A stretch of 64,000 nucleotides of DNA, taken from Schauerella fraxinea (GTDB lineage Bacteria; Pseudomonadota; Gammaproteobacteria; Burkholderiales; Burkholderiaceae_B). This document shows positions 1 to 9,389 of this stretch, one piece after another (position 1 is the stretch's first letter; each line of letters opens with the position of its first letter). Both the position numbers and the translations under genes were made by a program. The DNA is taken from assembly GCA_030849965.1 (NCBI GenBank), contig JAVDKL010000003.1:534495-598494 (forward strand), written 5' to 3'. Under the pieces are notes generated by a model. That model did no database searches. It saw only the letters and a list, made by a program, of their open reading frames with translations, and had not been told where the DNA came from.

Positions 1-2
1 AA

Positions 3-725
3 CGCCGCTTGCCTGGCGCGTTCATCTATATCCATGGCGGCGGCTTCGTTCTCTTCAGCAACGATACGCATGACCGCGTCATGCGTGAGTACGCCGAGCG
101 AGCCGGCATCGTGGTCTTCGGCATCAACTACACCCGTGCGCCCGAAGCGAAGTTTCCGCAGCCGCTCGAAGAGTGCGTGGATACCGTGCGTTGGGTGGCA
201 GCGCAAGCCGCCGCACTCGATATCGAGGCGGCGCAGTTGTTCATCGGCGGTGACTCGGCCGGCGCCAATCTCTCGATGGGCACGTGCCTGACGCTGCGCG
301 ACGAACAAACGCCGCTCATTCAGGGCGTGGTGCTCAACTACGGCGGCTTCGGCAGCAATCTGTTCCGCAATTCCGTGGTGCGCTATGGCGCCGGCGACTA
401 CGGGTTATCACTGCATATGATGATCTGGTTTCGGGGCATGCATATCCGCCGCGGCGAAGACTTCGTCAATCCGCGCGTGGATATCCTGCGCGCCGATCTG
501 TCGAACCTGCCGCCGGCTTATATTGTGGTCACCGAATGCGACCCCCTGCATGACGACAGCATCGAACTCGAACGCCGCTGGCGCGAGGCGGGCGGTCAGG
601 TGCTGTCGAAGATCTATCCCGGCACGGTGCACAGCTTTCTTGAAGCCGTCTCGATCTCCGACGTGGCCGTCGAAGCCTTTGACGACACGGCCAAGTGGTT
701 GCACGCCACCGCGGCGCGCGCGTAG
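3..725 (+). CDS. alpha/beta hydrolase fold-3 (HSL-type esterase), 5' end cut by window edge
   Basis: The frame is open to the left edge, so the true start lies outside. The oxyanion motif HGGG appears about 12 residues into the visible part; in hormone-sensitive-lipase-type esterases it normally sits tens of residues further in, so an N-terminal segment is missing. The nucleophile elbow GGDSAGAN, the acid region ECDPLHDD and the catalytic His in GTVHSF are all present, so the catalytic core is complete. The family hydrolyses carboxylic esters in the cytoplasm; the substrate here is unknown. It is followed after 22 bp by the PaiB-like gene on the same strand, which suggests one transcript with the two genes downstream. 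Confidence 0.85.
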   Translation, partial: RRLPGAFIYIHGGGFVLFSNDTHDRVMREYAERAGIVVFGINYTRAPEAKFPQPLEECVDTVRWVAAQAAALDIEAAQLFIGGDSAGANLSMGTCLTLRDEQTPLIQGVVLNYGGFGSNLFRNSVVRYGAGDYGLSLHMMIWFRGMHIRRGEDFVNPRVDILRADLSNLPPAYIVVTECDPLHDDSIELERRWREAGGQVLSKIYPGTVHSFLEAVSISDVAVEAFDDTAKWLHATAARA

Positions 726-747
726 ATCGCGGCTCAGGGACAATCAC

Positions 748-1404
748 ATGTACACCCCGCCGGCCTATGCCGAACACGACATTGAAGTGCTGCACGACGG
801 CATGCGCGCCTGGAGCTTTGCCACATTGATCACGGTAGGGGTGGCGGGTGCGCGCGCCACCCACCTGCCGTTTCTGCTCGATCCCGAGGCCGATGCGTGC
901 GGGCGATTGACCACGCATCTAGCGCGTGCCAATCCGCAACTGGACGACTTGCGGCAAGGCGCGCCGGCATTGGTGATCTTTCAGGGGCCGCACGCTTTCG
1001 TATCGCCGAGCTGGTACCGCAACCGCATGACGTTTCCAACGTGGAACTACACCGCGATTCATGCGCGGGGTCTGCCACGGCTGATCGAGGATCCTGCCGC
1101 GATACACGACGTGTTGCGGCGAACGGTTGCAGTATTCGACACGCCGGTGGGCGGAGAGTGGGACTTCGAGACGATCCCCCAAGCGTTCACCGCGACGCGA
1201 TTGAGCGCGATCGTGGCGGTCGAGATTCGGATCGAGAGTCTGGAGGGCAAAATGAAGCTGAATCAGGATAAGTCGGTCGAGGATCGCCTGGGCGTGATCG
1301 CCGCGCTCGAACGCGCGGGCGAGCCACAAGGTCTGGCCGTCGCGGATATGATTCGACGTCAGCCCGATATGCCGACTGCTGCATCGCGCGCCGCCCCTGT
1401 TTGA
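748..1404 (+). CDS. PaiB-family FMN-binding protein
   Basis: A 218-residue protein that begins MYTPPAY, the usual PaiB/FMN_bind_2 opening. It has the family motifs ATHLPFLLD, FQGPHAFVSPSWY, TWNYTAIHARG and, near the C-terminus, EGKMKLNQDKS followed by DRLGVIAALE. The ATG at 748 was chosen over upstream in-frame codons because of that N-terminus and a CAGGGA Shine-Dalgarno-like sequence at 735-740. PaiB of Bacillus was named as a negative regulator of sporulation and protease genes, but the fold is that of flavin-reductase-like FMN proteins, so an enzymatic role is equally possible. It lies between an esterase and a class II aldolase, which favours a catabolic setting. Confidence 0.88.
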   Translation: MYTPPAYAEHDIEVLHDGMRAWSFATLITVGVAGARATHLPFLLDPEADACGRLTTHLARANPQLDDLRQGAPALVIFQGPHAFVSPSWYRNRMTFPTWNYTAIHARGLPRLIEDPAAIHDVLRRTVAVFDTPVGGEWDFETIPQAFTATRLSAIVAVEIRIESLEGKMKLNQDKSVEDRLGVIAALERAGEPQGLAVADMIRRQPDMPTAASRAAPV

Positions 1405-1426
1405 TCACTCTTTCTGGATTTCAGCC

Positions 1427-2191
1427 ATGGAAATGCTTCACACGCCGCTGCACCAAGCCGCCATGAGTACGGCGGAAAGCGACACGCGCCGCGATCTCGC
1501 CACGCTGTACCGCCTGATTGCGCATTTCCGCATGACGGATCTCATCGATACGCACATCAGTGCACGGATTCCCGGCACGCCCGACCATTTTCTGATCAAT
1601 CGCTATGGCGTGCTGTTCCACGAGATGCGGCCCCAGGATCTGGTCAAGATCGATGTGTCGGGCATGCCGGTGGATGTCGGCGATGAGGAAACCAATCGTG
1701 TGAATGCGGCGGGCTTCACGATCCATTCGGCCGTGCATATGGCGCGGCACGAGTTGGCGTGCGTGATTCACACGCATACCGCCGACGGTATCGCGGTGGC
1801 GTGCCAGCAGGATGGGTTGCTGCCGATCAGCCAGCATGCGCTGCGCTTCTACAACCGCCTGGGCTATCACGACTATGAAGGCATTGCGCTGGATCTGGCC
1901 GAGCGCGATCGCCTGGTGACCGATCTGGGCGAGCATCGCGCAATGATCCTGCGCAATCACGGCTTGCTGGCCGCAGGGCGCACCATCGCCGAAGCCTTCG
2001 TCAATATCTACTATCTCGAACGCGCGTGTCAGTCGCAGATCAAGGCCATGAGCGGTGGTGCGCGCCTGAACCTCCCGTCGCCTGCAGTGTGCGAACACAC
2101 GGCCAGACAATTCGAACGGCCGACGAGCCTCGCGTACTGCGATCGGATGTGGGCGTCGGCGTCGCGGCTGCTGGACGCGCCTGGCGATTAG
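1427..2191 (+). CDS. class II aldolase/adducin-family protein
   Basis: A 254-residue protein of the zinc-dependent class II aldolase/adducin fold. Visible motifs are DTHISARIPG (N-terminal substrate loop), the metal pair in CVIHTHTADG, and ILRNHGLLAAG, which carries the third metal histidine. Members include fuculose-phosphate aldolases, sugar-phosphate epimerases and decarboxylases; the exact reaction cannot be read from sequence. An alternative start is Met13. It follows the PaiB-like gene by 22 bp. Its stop overlaps the stop of the convergent IclR regulator in a shared TTAG, so the two transcripts meet tail to tail. The regulator may control this cluster, but that is inference. Confidence 0.87.
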   Translation: MEMLHTPLHQAAMSTAESDTRRDLATLYRLIAHFRMTDLIDTHISARIPGTPDHFLINRYGVLFHEMRPQDLVKIDVSGMPVDVGDEETNRVNAAGFTIHSAVHMARHELACVIHTHTADGIAVACQQDGLLPISQHALRFYNRLGYHDYEGIALDLAERDRLVTDLGEHRAMILRNHGLLAAGRTIAEAFVNIYYLERACQSQIKAMSGGARLNLPSPAVCEHTARQFERPTSLAYCDRMWASASRLLDAPGD

Positions 2192-2970
2192 GACAATCCG
2201 CGCTTGCCGCTCAAGGCGCGCGCGGCGCCGAGGATCAGCGGCGCAAACCGCTTGGCGAAGTCGGCCATCGTCCACTCCGAGAGCGACCCTGAAATGTGGA
2301 TCGCCGCGATAGGACGTTCTTCGTGATCCGTGACCGCACAGGCGAGGTTGATCTCGCCGAGCATGCTCTCTTCGGCGGCCATCGCGTACCCGTTCTCGCG
2401 CGCCTCCTCGATGAGGGCACGAATGCGGTCTGGATCCTTGATGGTCTTGGCGGTCATCGGCAGCACAGGGGTATCGGCCGCACGCGCGAGGATGTCGTCA
2501 TTTTGTGCGTCCGTGAGATGCGCCATGATGGCGCGGCCACCGGCCGTATGCAGCGTGGCCAGCCGCCGGCCAATCAGCGTGGTGGTATACGTCTGGCGTT
2601 TGGTCTGGCGTCGCAGCGCAAAGACGATGGTGAGGTCGTCGAATAAACTGAGTTCGACGCGTTCGCCCGAGTCTTTTTGGAGTTCGACGATCAGCGGGGT
2701 GGCGCGTTCCAGCAGCGGCACGCTGCGCAGGTAATCGAAGGCGCAATCCAGGATTTTCTTGCCCGGCACATAGCCGCGGCCGTTGGAACCGCGTTCGAGA
2801 TAGCCCAGGGCCACGAGCGTGTGTGCCATGCGCTGCGTGGTGCTGCGATCCAGCCCGCTTTGTTCGCTCAAGTCATTGAGCGTGAGCGGCGCCGGTTGGC
2901 CTCGGAAGGCTTCGAGAAGACCCAGGCCTTTCGCAAGCGACTGGATAAAAAGGGGATCGGTGCGCGCCAT
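2188..2970 (-). CDS. IclR-family transcriptional regulator
   Basis: A 260-residue protein from the ATG at 2970, which has GGAG 11 nt upstream; a GTG at 3021 would add 17 residues. An N-terminal winged helix-turn-helix (about residues 8-65, with LTLNDLSEQSGLDRSTTQRM) precedes an IclR effector domain with the usual HTAGGRAIMAHL and MAAEESMLGEINLACAV segments. IclR proteins bind small aromatic or carboxylic effectors and control catabolic genes. It converges on the class II aldolase gene and is transcribed away from the TonB receptor, sharing a 235-bp AT-rich intergenic region. Its target could be the receptor, the upstream cluster or itself. Confidence 0.9.
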   Translation of the reverse strand: MARTDPLFIQSLAKGLGLLEAFRGQPAPLTLNDLSEQSGLDRSTTQRMAHTLVALGYLERGSNGRGYVPGKKILDCAFDYLRSVPLLERATPLIVELQKDSGERVELSLFDDLTIVFALRRQTKRQTYTTTLIGRRLATLHTAGGRAIMAHLTDAQNDDILARAADTPVLPMTAKTIKDPDRIRALIEEARENGYAMAAEESMLGEINLACAVTDHEERPIAAIHISGSLSEWTMADFAKRFAPLILGAARALSGKRGLS

Positions 2971-3045
2971 GGCCAGAAAATCTCCGAAGTACCGGTTTAG
3001 CAACGCCTCCGCTTGAAACACGCGGCAGGGGCTGGCAAAATATTG

Positions 3046-3059
3046 TTATTAAATAATAA
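3046..3059. promoter_or_regulatory. AT-rich palindrome between iclR-type gene and TonB receptor
   Basis: TTATTA-AA-TAATAA is a perfect 6-bp inverted repeat in an AT-rich block (about 3038-3095) that contrasts with the GC-rich surroundings. It lies 76 bp upstream of the regulator start and 147 bp upstream of the receptor start. It is a plausible operator or promoter element for either gene. It does not match a Fur box closely. No promoter could be assigned with confidence. Confidence 0.35.
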
Positions 3060-3205
3060 AGTAGTGCATAGCAATACTCAATAGCAATGCTTAAGTGTGG
3101 TCGTGGTTGTTGCCGCGGATCGCCTTACCTGTGATTGTGCTGTTGCTGTGCCTTGGCTGTTGTCGCTGCGCATGTCACCGTCCGCCAGTCCCGCCAGTTT
3201 CGTAA

Positions 3206-5434
3206 ATGGCTCTCATTACTAATTTCACTTCGTTTAGCCCCATGACCCGATCTTTCTCTCTCCCTGCCCGCTTGCCGTTTGCCCGTCATGCGATCGCGAT
3301 CGCATTGGCGTGGCCCGCCATCGGCGCAGCACAAACGGCCGTGTCTTCAGACGCCACGACCTTGGCACCGATCACGGTCACTGGTGCCGGCGTTCCAGTA
3401 TCGCAACCGCTGCCACCCGTGTTTGCCGGCGGTCAGGTCGCTCGTGGGGGTCAGCTCGGCATCCTGGGCAATCAGGACATCATGGACGTACCGTTTTCGA
3501 TCTCGAGCTACACGTCGGAGCTCATCGACAACCAGCAGGCGCGCACGTTGGGCGACGTCATGAAGAACGACGCGTCGGTGCAGGTGAGCAAGGGCTTTGG
3601 GAACCAGGCGGAGGTGTTCGTTGTGCGCGGCTTTGCGCTGGGCGGCGAGGATCTGGCGTTCAATGGGTTGTATGGCGTGTTGCCGCGGCAAATCCTGTCT
3701 ACGCCGATGATGGATCGGGTCGAAGTGTTCCGTGGCGCCAGCGCGTTCTTGAACGGTGTGTCGCCCACCGGAACCGGGATCGGCGGCATGATCAATATCG
3801 TGCCCAAGCGTGCCGATGAAGAGCCGTTGAATCGCGTGTCGCTGGATTACACCAGCCGATCGCAAACGGGCGGGGCGGTGGATATCGGCCGGCGATGGGG
3901 CGCGAGCAACCAGTTCGGTATTCGGGTCAACGCGGCCACGCGCGACGGAGAAGCCGAGCCGGATGATGAGGGCCGGCGCTCCACATTCGGCTCGCTGGGC
4001 CTGGACTTTCGCGGCGATCGGCTGCGCGCATCGCTGGATGTGGGCTATCAAAAGCAATACGCTCGCCAACCGCGGCCCACCGTGCAGATCGAACCCGGTA
4101 CGCTGCAGGTGCCGGATGCGCCGAGCGGCCGGATCAACTACGGCCAACCGTGGACATTTACCGATCTCGAAACGACCTTCGGCATGGCACGCGTCGAATA
4201 CGACCTGACGGATAACTGGACCACCTACGCTGCATTCGGCGGCAATCACAATCGTGAGAGTGGCTCCTACGCCACGCCACGCGTGAATGCCGCCGGCGTG
4301 GGTACCTCGGGGCGTCTCGACGTGCCTTACAACAGCGATACGTGGACCGGTGAAGTTGGCGTGCGTGGGCGCCTCACGACCGGACCGCTCAAGCACACGC
4401 TCAACGTCAGCGCGAACCGCATCGATTTTCAAAAGGCCAGCGCTTCGGAAACAGGCCTGCGGTCACCGATCGATTTGAACAATCCGACATATGTGCCGCG
4501 CACGCCGAAGGCCGGCGCCACGCAACCGATCGGTAATCTGTCCGATCCGTTCACCACCGAGCACACGCGCCTGGCGAGCATCGCGATCTCGGACACGGTG
4601 TCGTTCTGGGACGATCGTGTGGCATTGACGGCCGGTATCCGTCACCAGGAAATACGCACCAAAGCCTATGCGGCCGCAAACGGCAAGCTCAACGCCTACT
4701 ACGACGAATCGGCCACCACACCGGTGTTCGGCGCGGTGTTCAAGGCGACGGACAAGGTGTCGATTTACGCCAACCACATCGAAGGACTTTCCAAAGGGCC
4801 GATCGCGCCGGGCGGTGTGACCAACGCGAACGAAGCGTTTCCGCCGGGCCGCTCGAAGCAGACGGAAGCCGGTGTGAAACTCGACATGGGCAACTACGGC
4901 GCCACGTTGGGCGTGTTCCAGATCGAGCAGCCGGCGACGTCGGGCTATACCGATCCGGGCACCAACACCTTCAGCATTGTCGGCGAGCAGCGTAATCGCG
5001 GCATTGAACTCAATGTGTTTGGTGAGCCGGTGCGCGGGTTGCGGCTGCTGAGCGGCATCACCTTCATTGACGCTGAGCTGACGCGTACCAATGGCGGCTT
5101 GAACGACGGCAACACTGCAGTCGGCGTGCCGGATTACTACTGGACGATGGGCGTGGATTGGGATGTGCCGATGGTGAGCGGTGTATCACTGCAAGCACAA
5201 CTGCTGCGCGCCGGCACGCAGTACGTCGATCCGGCCAACAACCTCAAACTGCCGACGTGGACACGGGTGGATCTGGGCGCCCGCTACGCCACGCGGATCG
5301 ACGGGCACAACGTGGTCTGGCGGGCAGGTGTGGAAAACGTGGCCGACCGCGCCTATTGGGCATCGGCCAATGGCGGCTACCTGACGCAAGGTGCGCCGCG
5401 CACCTACAAGCTATCGATGAGCGTCGATTTCTGA
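3206..5434 (+). CDS. TonB-dependent siderophore receptor
   Basis: A 742-residue outer-membrane receptor. The N-terminus has a signal peptide that probably ends at IGAAQ, followed by a plug domain (about residues 60-200) with DVPFSISSYTSELIDNQQA, LGDVMKNDASVQVSKG, VVRGFAL and VEVFRGASAFLNG, and GGMINIVPKRA at the end of the plug. The rest is a beta-barrel that finishes in a terminal Phe (SMSVDF). These motifs are those of FhuA/FhuE/FpvA-type siderophore receptors; the ligand is not known. Met13 at 3242 is an alternative start and gives a more typical signal peptide. Neither start has a clear ribosome-binding site. No sigma/anti-sigma (FecIR) pair is nearby. The 3' end is 2 bp from the convergent hypothetical gene. 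Confidence 0.92.
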   Translation: MALITNFTSFSPMTRSFSLPARLPFARHAIAIALAWPAIGAAQTAVSSDATTLAPITVTGAGVPVSQPLPPVFAGGQVARGGQLGILGNQDIMDVPFSISSYTSELIDNQQARTLGDVMKNDASVQVSKGFGNQAEVFVVRGFALGGEDLAFNGLYGVLPRQILSTPMMDRVEVFRGASAFLNGVSPTGTGIGGMINIVPKRADEEPLNRVSLDYTSRSQTGGAVDIGRRWGASNQFGIRVNAATRDGEAEPDDEGRRSTFGSLGLDFRGDRLRASLDVGYQKQYARQPRPTVQIEPGTLQVPDAPSGRINYGQPWTFTDLETTFGMARVEYDLTDNWTTYAAFGGNHNRESGSYATPRVNAAGVGTSGRLDVPYNSDTWTGEVGVRGRLTTGPLKHTLNVSANRIDFQKASASETGLRSPIDLNNPTYVPRTPKAGATQPIGNLSDPFTTEHTRLASIAISDTVSFWDDRVALTAGIRHQEIRTKAYAAANGKLNAYYDESATTPVFGAVFKATDKVSIYANHIEGLSKGPIAPGGVTNANEAFPPGRSKQTEAGVKLDMGNYGATLGVFQIEQPATSGYTDPGTNTFSIVGEQRNRGIELNVFGEPVRGLRLLSGITFIDAELTRTNGGLNDGNTAVGVPDYYWTMGVDWDVPMVSGVSLQAQLLRAGTQYVDPANNLKLPTWTRVDLGARYATRIDGHNVVWRAGVENVADRAYWASANGGYLTQGAPRTYKLSMSVDF

Positions 5435-5436
5435 CG

Positions 5437-5883
5437 TCACTTCTTGCAGTGCGGTTCGAGAATCTCGGTGCGCAGATAATCTGCTTTCGTCCGGCCCCAG
5501 ATCTCAACGTACTGCGCCTTGACGTTGTAGGCGCGCACTTCCGCGGCTGCCGCCGGCGCGGTGGCCGAGGCGCCGCCCGCCATGTAGGCCACACCGGCCG
5601 GGCTCACGGCAAAGGACTCGAACGTGCCGTTGGTGCCGGCTTCGTTCACCCCGGCCACCTCGCCGCACAGATAGCCCCCCACGATGCGTTCGTTGCGAAA
5701 CTGCGGCGCGGGGCGATCGCTGCGCGACAGCGCCGCGACCAAGGGCGCGCGCAAGCTGGCGAGTTGCGCATCGCGCGCGGCATCCCGCGAGGCCGAGCCG
5801 TTCATGTACCAATACACGCCGCCAGCGGCCACGGCAAGAATCACCGCGACGGCGCCCAGCCCCATCATGCCTTTCGATGCCAT
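5437..5883 (-). CDS. hypothetical membrane-anchored protein
   Basis: A 148-residue protein that I do not recognise. The ATG at 5883 is chosen because it starts a clean N-terminal membrane anchor (MASKGMMGLGAVAVILAVAA, about residues 6-25). The rest is predicted to be exported, with two cysteines (one in GGYLCGEV, one in EPHCKK near the C-terminus) that could form a disulfide. GGYLCGEV with NGTFESFAV resembles small DUF-type periplasmic proteins of Burkholderiales, but no function follows from it. Longer in-frame versions upstream look non-coding. It converges on the siderophore receptor with a 2-bp gap. Confidence 0.65.
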   Translation of the reverse strand: MASKGMMGLGAVAVILAVAAGGVYWYMNGSASRDAARDAQLASLRAPLVAALSRSDRPAPQFRNERIVGGYLCGEVAGVNEAGTNGTFESFAVSPAGVAYMAGGASATAPAAAAEVRAYNVKAQYVEIWGRTKADYLRTEILEPHCKK

Positions 5884-6053
5884 CTTGATTCCTTGTTCTG
5901 CTGCGGCTGATTTTATGCATTGTTGCCGGTTTCGTTTAGGCGTATATTTGTCCATACAAAGTGCCATAACGAACAAATGAGCGCACTTTGCGAACCGATT
6001 CTGTGAACCACCGCCGAGGGGTAAGCGATTGCCACTCGACTTTTGGAGAGAAC

Positions 6054-7808
6054 GTGACCGAGCCCGTAGAGGAAGTTTCGCGTGAGCAAACCGCCGGCAA
6101 TCCACAGGCGCTGCCGGCGTCGGGCAGGCAAGCGCTGGCCGAATGGTTGCCCCCTTTGGCCGGTGCGCCGCTCAACGAGGCCAGTCGCGACGAGGCGTTC
6201 GACGGGGCGATCCGCGTGATGGCTGCCGTGCACGACGCAGCACATCGTGACCTGCGGTGGAACACCGTGGCAGTACCGTTCGATCGCGTCGTGGCGCCGG
6301 CAGTGATGGGAGCTCGCGGCGACGTCAGCACAGCATCGTCGAATGCGACGCACGAGGCTACAGTCACATCGGCGAAAGCCACTTCAACCACAGGCAGTTC
6401 CGACGCGAATCCGCCGGCTCATGCCGCTGCGCCTCACGCTTCTGCAAGCACGGCCGAATGCGCGGGCGATGCCGCGCGCGAGACGCGCATCCGCCTTGCC
6501 GCAGCCGCGCGTTATACCGGCACCGCCTTCGTACGGTTGCGCGAATCGCAAGCGATGCAGGCGGCTGCAGACGTCGATCGTCATGAAGAAGGCGCATTGC
6601 CGCTTGCCGGCATGCCGATCGCACACAAGGATATGTTTGCCCGCGCGGGGGAGCTCAGCGAATGCGGCAGCCGAGTGCGCGCCGGACACATCGCACCCGA
6701 GACTGCGACCGTTCTTGCACGTCTGGATGCGGCCGGCGCGATCGACCTCGGGGCCTTGCATATGGCCGAGTTTGCGATGAGCCCAACGGGCTTCAATGCG
6801 CAGCTGGGGCACGGTCGCAACCCTTGGTCGCAGGATCACGTGTCGGGCGGGTCGTCCAGCGGCAGCGGCGTGGCGGTTGCCGCACGCCTGGTCGCCGCAG
6901 CACTGGGATCGGACACCGGTGGGTCGGTGCGTTTGCCGGCGGCCATCTGCGGCGTGACGGGCATCAAGCCCACACAGCATCTGGTATCCGTGGCGGGCGT
7001 CATGCCGCTCTCGCCGAGTCTGGATTGCGTCGGCTTTCTGGCAACGACGGCGCACGATTGCGCCCGGCTGTTGTCGGTCACGGCGGGCGCCGACGAGAAC
7101 GATCCGCTATGTCGCCGCGAGCCGGCGCAGGATTATGCGGCCGACATCGAGCGGCCCGTGCACGATCTTGTCGTCGCCGTGCCGGCCTTCGGTAAGAACG
7201 ATCCAATTTCGGATGACGTCTTGCAACTGTTGAACGCCGCGAGCGAAACATTCGCGCGGGCCGGTGCGCGAGTGGAACGCGTGCCCGTACCAGACCTCAC
7301 CGAGTTGGGGCTGTTGGCCAACGTCGTGTTGGGTGCCGAAGCCGCCTCGCTGCATGCGACCGGACTGGCGTCGTATCCCGAGGCGTATGGCGCGCAAGTG
7401 CGCCGGCGCATCGAGCGCGGGCTGCTGTATCCCGCCACCCGCTATCTGGACGCGTTGCGTTTGCGGCCCATCATGCTGCAGCAGTTTCTGGCGGCCTACC
7501 TGCCGCAGGCCGACGCGCTCTTTCTGCCGGTGTTGCCCTACGCTGTGCCCACGATCGCAGCCACCACTATCGGTACGGAACTCGACATCGAACAGCGCTT
7601 TGGCGGCATGTCGTATTGGACGCGTGCGATCAACTACCTCGGCTTGCCCGCGCTGGCACTGCCGATGGGATTTACCGAAAACGGCTTGCCCAACGGATTT
7701 CAGCTGGTGGGCCGGCTCAACGGCGAGGCGGCGTTGTTCCGGCTCGGGCACCAGTATCAGCTTCTGACCGATTGGCATACCCGCACGCCGCCGCCCCTCG
7801 ATGTGTGA
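6054..7808 (+). CDS. amidase signature-family hydrolase
   Basis: A 584-residue protein from the GTG at 6054, which has GGAGAG 5 nt upstream. The Ser-cisSer-Lys triad is visible: Lys192 in PIAHKDMF, Ser267 in SGGSSSGSG and Ser291 in SDTGGSVR; the 75- and 24-residue spacings match the family. It hydrolyses amide bonds in the cytoplasm; substrate unknown. An Ala/Ser/Thr-rich low-complexity insertion (about residues 80-135) separates the N-terminal helices from the catalytic core and makes the protein longer than the usual 450-500 residues. The MFS transporter gene follows 168 bp downstream on the same strand and may import the substrate. Confidence 0.9.
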   Translation: MTEPVEEVSREQTAGNPQALPASGRQALAEWLPPLAGAPLNEASRDEAFDGAIRVMAAVHDAAHRDLRWNTVAVPFDRVVAPAVMGARGDVSTASSNATHEATVTSAKATSTTGSSDANPPAHAAAPHASASTAECAGDAARETRIRLAAAARYTGTAFVRLRESQAMQAAADVDRHEEGALPLAGMPIAHKDMFARAGELSECGSRVRAGHIAPETATVLARLDAAGAIDLGALHMAEFAMSPTGFNAQLGHGRNPWSQDHVSGGSSSGSGVAVAARLVAAALGSDTGGSVRLPAAICGVTGIKPTQHLVSVAGVMPLSPSLDCVGFLATTAHDCARLLSVTAGADENDPLCRREPAQDYAADIERPVHDLVVAVPAFGKNDPISDDVLQLLNAASETFARAGARVERVPVPDLTELGLLANVVLGAEAASLHATGLASYPEAYGAQVRRRIERGLLYPATRYLDALRLRPIMLQQFLAAYLPQADALFLPVLPYAVPTIAATTIGTELDIEQRFGGMSYWTRAINYLGLPALALPMGFTENGLPNGFQLVGRLNGEAALFRLGHQYQLLTDWHTRTPPPLDV

Positions 7809-7860
7809 CGCCATGATTACCCGACCGTCTCGACGCGCATGGACTGAATACGCAAACACT

Positions 7861-7909
7861 TGAACGCGTAAGTACGTGAACACATGAGCGCATGAAACGC
7901 ATGAACACC
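7861..7909. repeat. degenerate 8-bp tandem repeat upstream of MFS gene
   Basis: Six consecutive units can be read: TGAACGCG, TAAGTACG, TGAACACA, TGAGCGCA, TGAAACGCA and TGAACACC. One unit is 9 bp. The array fills the middle of the 168-bp gap between the amidase and transporter genes, about 70 bp before the transporter start. It may be a binding-site array or just a decayed slippage repeat. Confidence 0.5.
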
Positions 7910-7976
7910 GAACACTGCAGCACGCAATGATGTGAACGTGTAGTACGACCAAAAAAATAATGAGGAGACTGAAATC

Positions 7977-9389
7977 ATGACACCGTCAGTGGTGAATGCC
8001 GGCCCACGCCTGGACCGCCTGCCGATTGCCCGTTTTCATTGGAAGATCTTGTTTTTCATCGGCGCCGGGGCGTTGCTCGATGCCTTCGACGTTTACCTGG
8101 CCGCCGGGGTATTGGCGGCCACACTGGCCGAGGGATTTTCCACCCTCGAAACCAACGCCACATTCATCTCGATCACCTTCTTCGGCATGCTGATCGGCGC
8201 GGGTCTGGCCGGTTATATGGGCGATCGCTTCGGGCGCCGGTATTCGTATCAAACCAATCTTGCGCTCTTTGGCGCCGCATCGCTGTTGGCGATCTTCGCA
8301 CCCAACATGGAGACGCTGATCTTTCTGCGGTTTCTGATGGGCGTGGGATTGGGCGCCGAACTGGTGGTGGCTGCCGGCACGCTGGGCGAGTTCATTCCGC
8401 CGCGTTATCGCGGGCGCTGGATTTCGTTGCTCGGCCTCATCATCAATTCGGGTCTGCTGCTGGCCACGGCTGTGGGTTACGTGGTGATTCCCAATCTGGG
8501 CTGGCGCTGGATGTTCGGCATTGCGGGTGTGGGGGCGCTCATCATCTGGGCCATGCGCAAGCGCATGCCGGAGTCGCCGCGCTGGCTCGAATCGGTGGGG
8601 CGTCACGCCGAAGCCGAAGCCACCTTGCGGGATATCGAAACAGAAGTCACGGCACATCGCGGCGCCTTGCCGCCGGTCGAAAGCGTGCGCGAGGTTGCGG
8701 TGGAAAAGACGCCGATCTCGGCGCTCTTCTCCCGCCGCATGCTGGCGCGCACGATCGTGGCATCGATCGTGTGCGTGGGGATCAACGTGTCGATCTATGG
8801 ATTCGTGGCGTGGTTGCCCACGTTCTTCGTCGGGCAGGGGCTCACGGTCGTGAAGTCGTTGGGCTTCACCACGCTGATGGCATTTGGCGCACCCGGCGGC
8901 GCCTTGGTCGGCTTCTTTCTGGGCGACAGGATAGGGCGGCGCAAAGGCATCATCGTGTTTGCACTGGCCGGTGTGGTGCTGGGCTTGTTCTATCCGCATC
9001 TGCGCGATGTGACCGCCATCACCGTAGTGGGTTTTGCGCTGATCACCTGCCTGTACACCATCGTCACGTTGGGGATGTATGGCTATATCCCTGAACTCTT
9101 TCCCACGCAGTACCGCCTGCGCGGCACCGGCATTTCGGGGATGTGCGGCCGCGCGGCCGCAATGGCCACGCCCTACATGGTCGTCGTGCTGTTCAAGAAC
9201 TTCGGCTTGACCGGCGTGCTGGGAATGGTGGTGGGCGTGCTCATGCTGATGGTGATCGCCCTGTTCCTGCTGCGCATCGAAACCAATCAGCAGACGCTCG
9301 AAGCGCTGGAACCGGGATCCGAAAACGGACCGCCACCCGGCGGCCCTGGCTTCGATGCGATCAGGACTTCAGGCGGTAGCCCGTCTTGA
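7977..9389 (+). CDS. MFS transporter (12 TM, sugar-porter/AAHS-like)
   Basis: A 470-residue major facilitator protein. TM1 contains [17 protein letters not shown], the loop 2-3 signature is [11 protein letters not shown], and the equivalent loop 8-9 repeat is [23 protein letters not shown] near TM10-11 is typical of the aromatic-acid/sugar branches. The start is supported by GAGGAGA 8 nt upstream. The N-terminal Asp in TM1 suggests proton-coupled uptake of an organic acid. A polar Pro/Gly-rich tail ends the protein. Its 3' end overlaps the convergent ABC permease gene by 29 bp. With the amidase it may form an uptake-and-hydrolysis pair (inference). Confidence 0.9.
   Translation: MTPSVVNAGPRLDRLPIARFHWKILFFIGAGALLDAFDVYLAAGVLAATLAEGFSTLETNATFISITFFGMLIGAGLAGYMGDRFGRRYSYQTNLALFGAASLLAIFAPNMETLIFLRFLMGVGLGAELVVAAGTLGEFIPPRYRGRWISLLGLIINSGLLLATAVGYVVIPNLGWRWMFGIAGVGALIIWAMRKRMPESPRWLESVGRHAEAEATLRDIETEVTAHRGALPPVESVREVAVEKTPISALFSRRMLARTIVASIVCVGINVSIYGFVAWLPTFFVGQGLTVVKSLGFTTLMAFGAPGGALVGFFLGDRIGRRKGIIVFALAGVVLGLFYPHLRDVTAITVVGFALITCLYTIVTLGMYGYIPELFPTQYRLRGTGISGMCGRAAAMATPYMVVVLFKNFGLTGVLGMVVGVLMLMVIALFLLRIETNQQTLEALEPGSENGPPPGGPGFDAIRTSGGSPS

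Noticed and set aside
3041..3060. Fur box in the AT-rich gap
   Set aside because: The dyad resembles the AT character of a Fur site but matches the consensus poorly.
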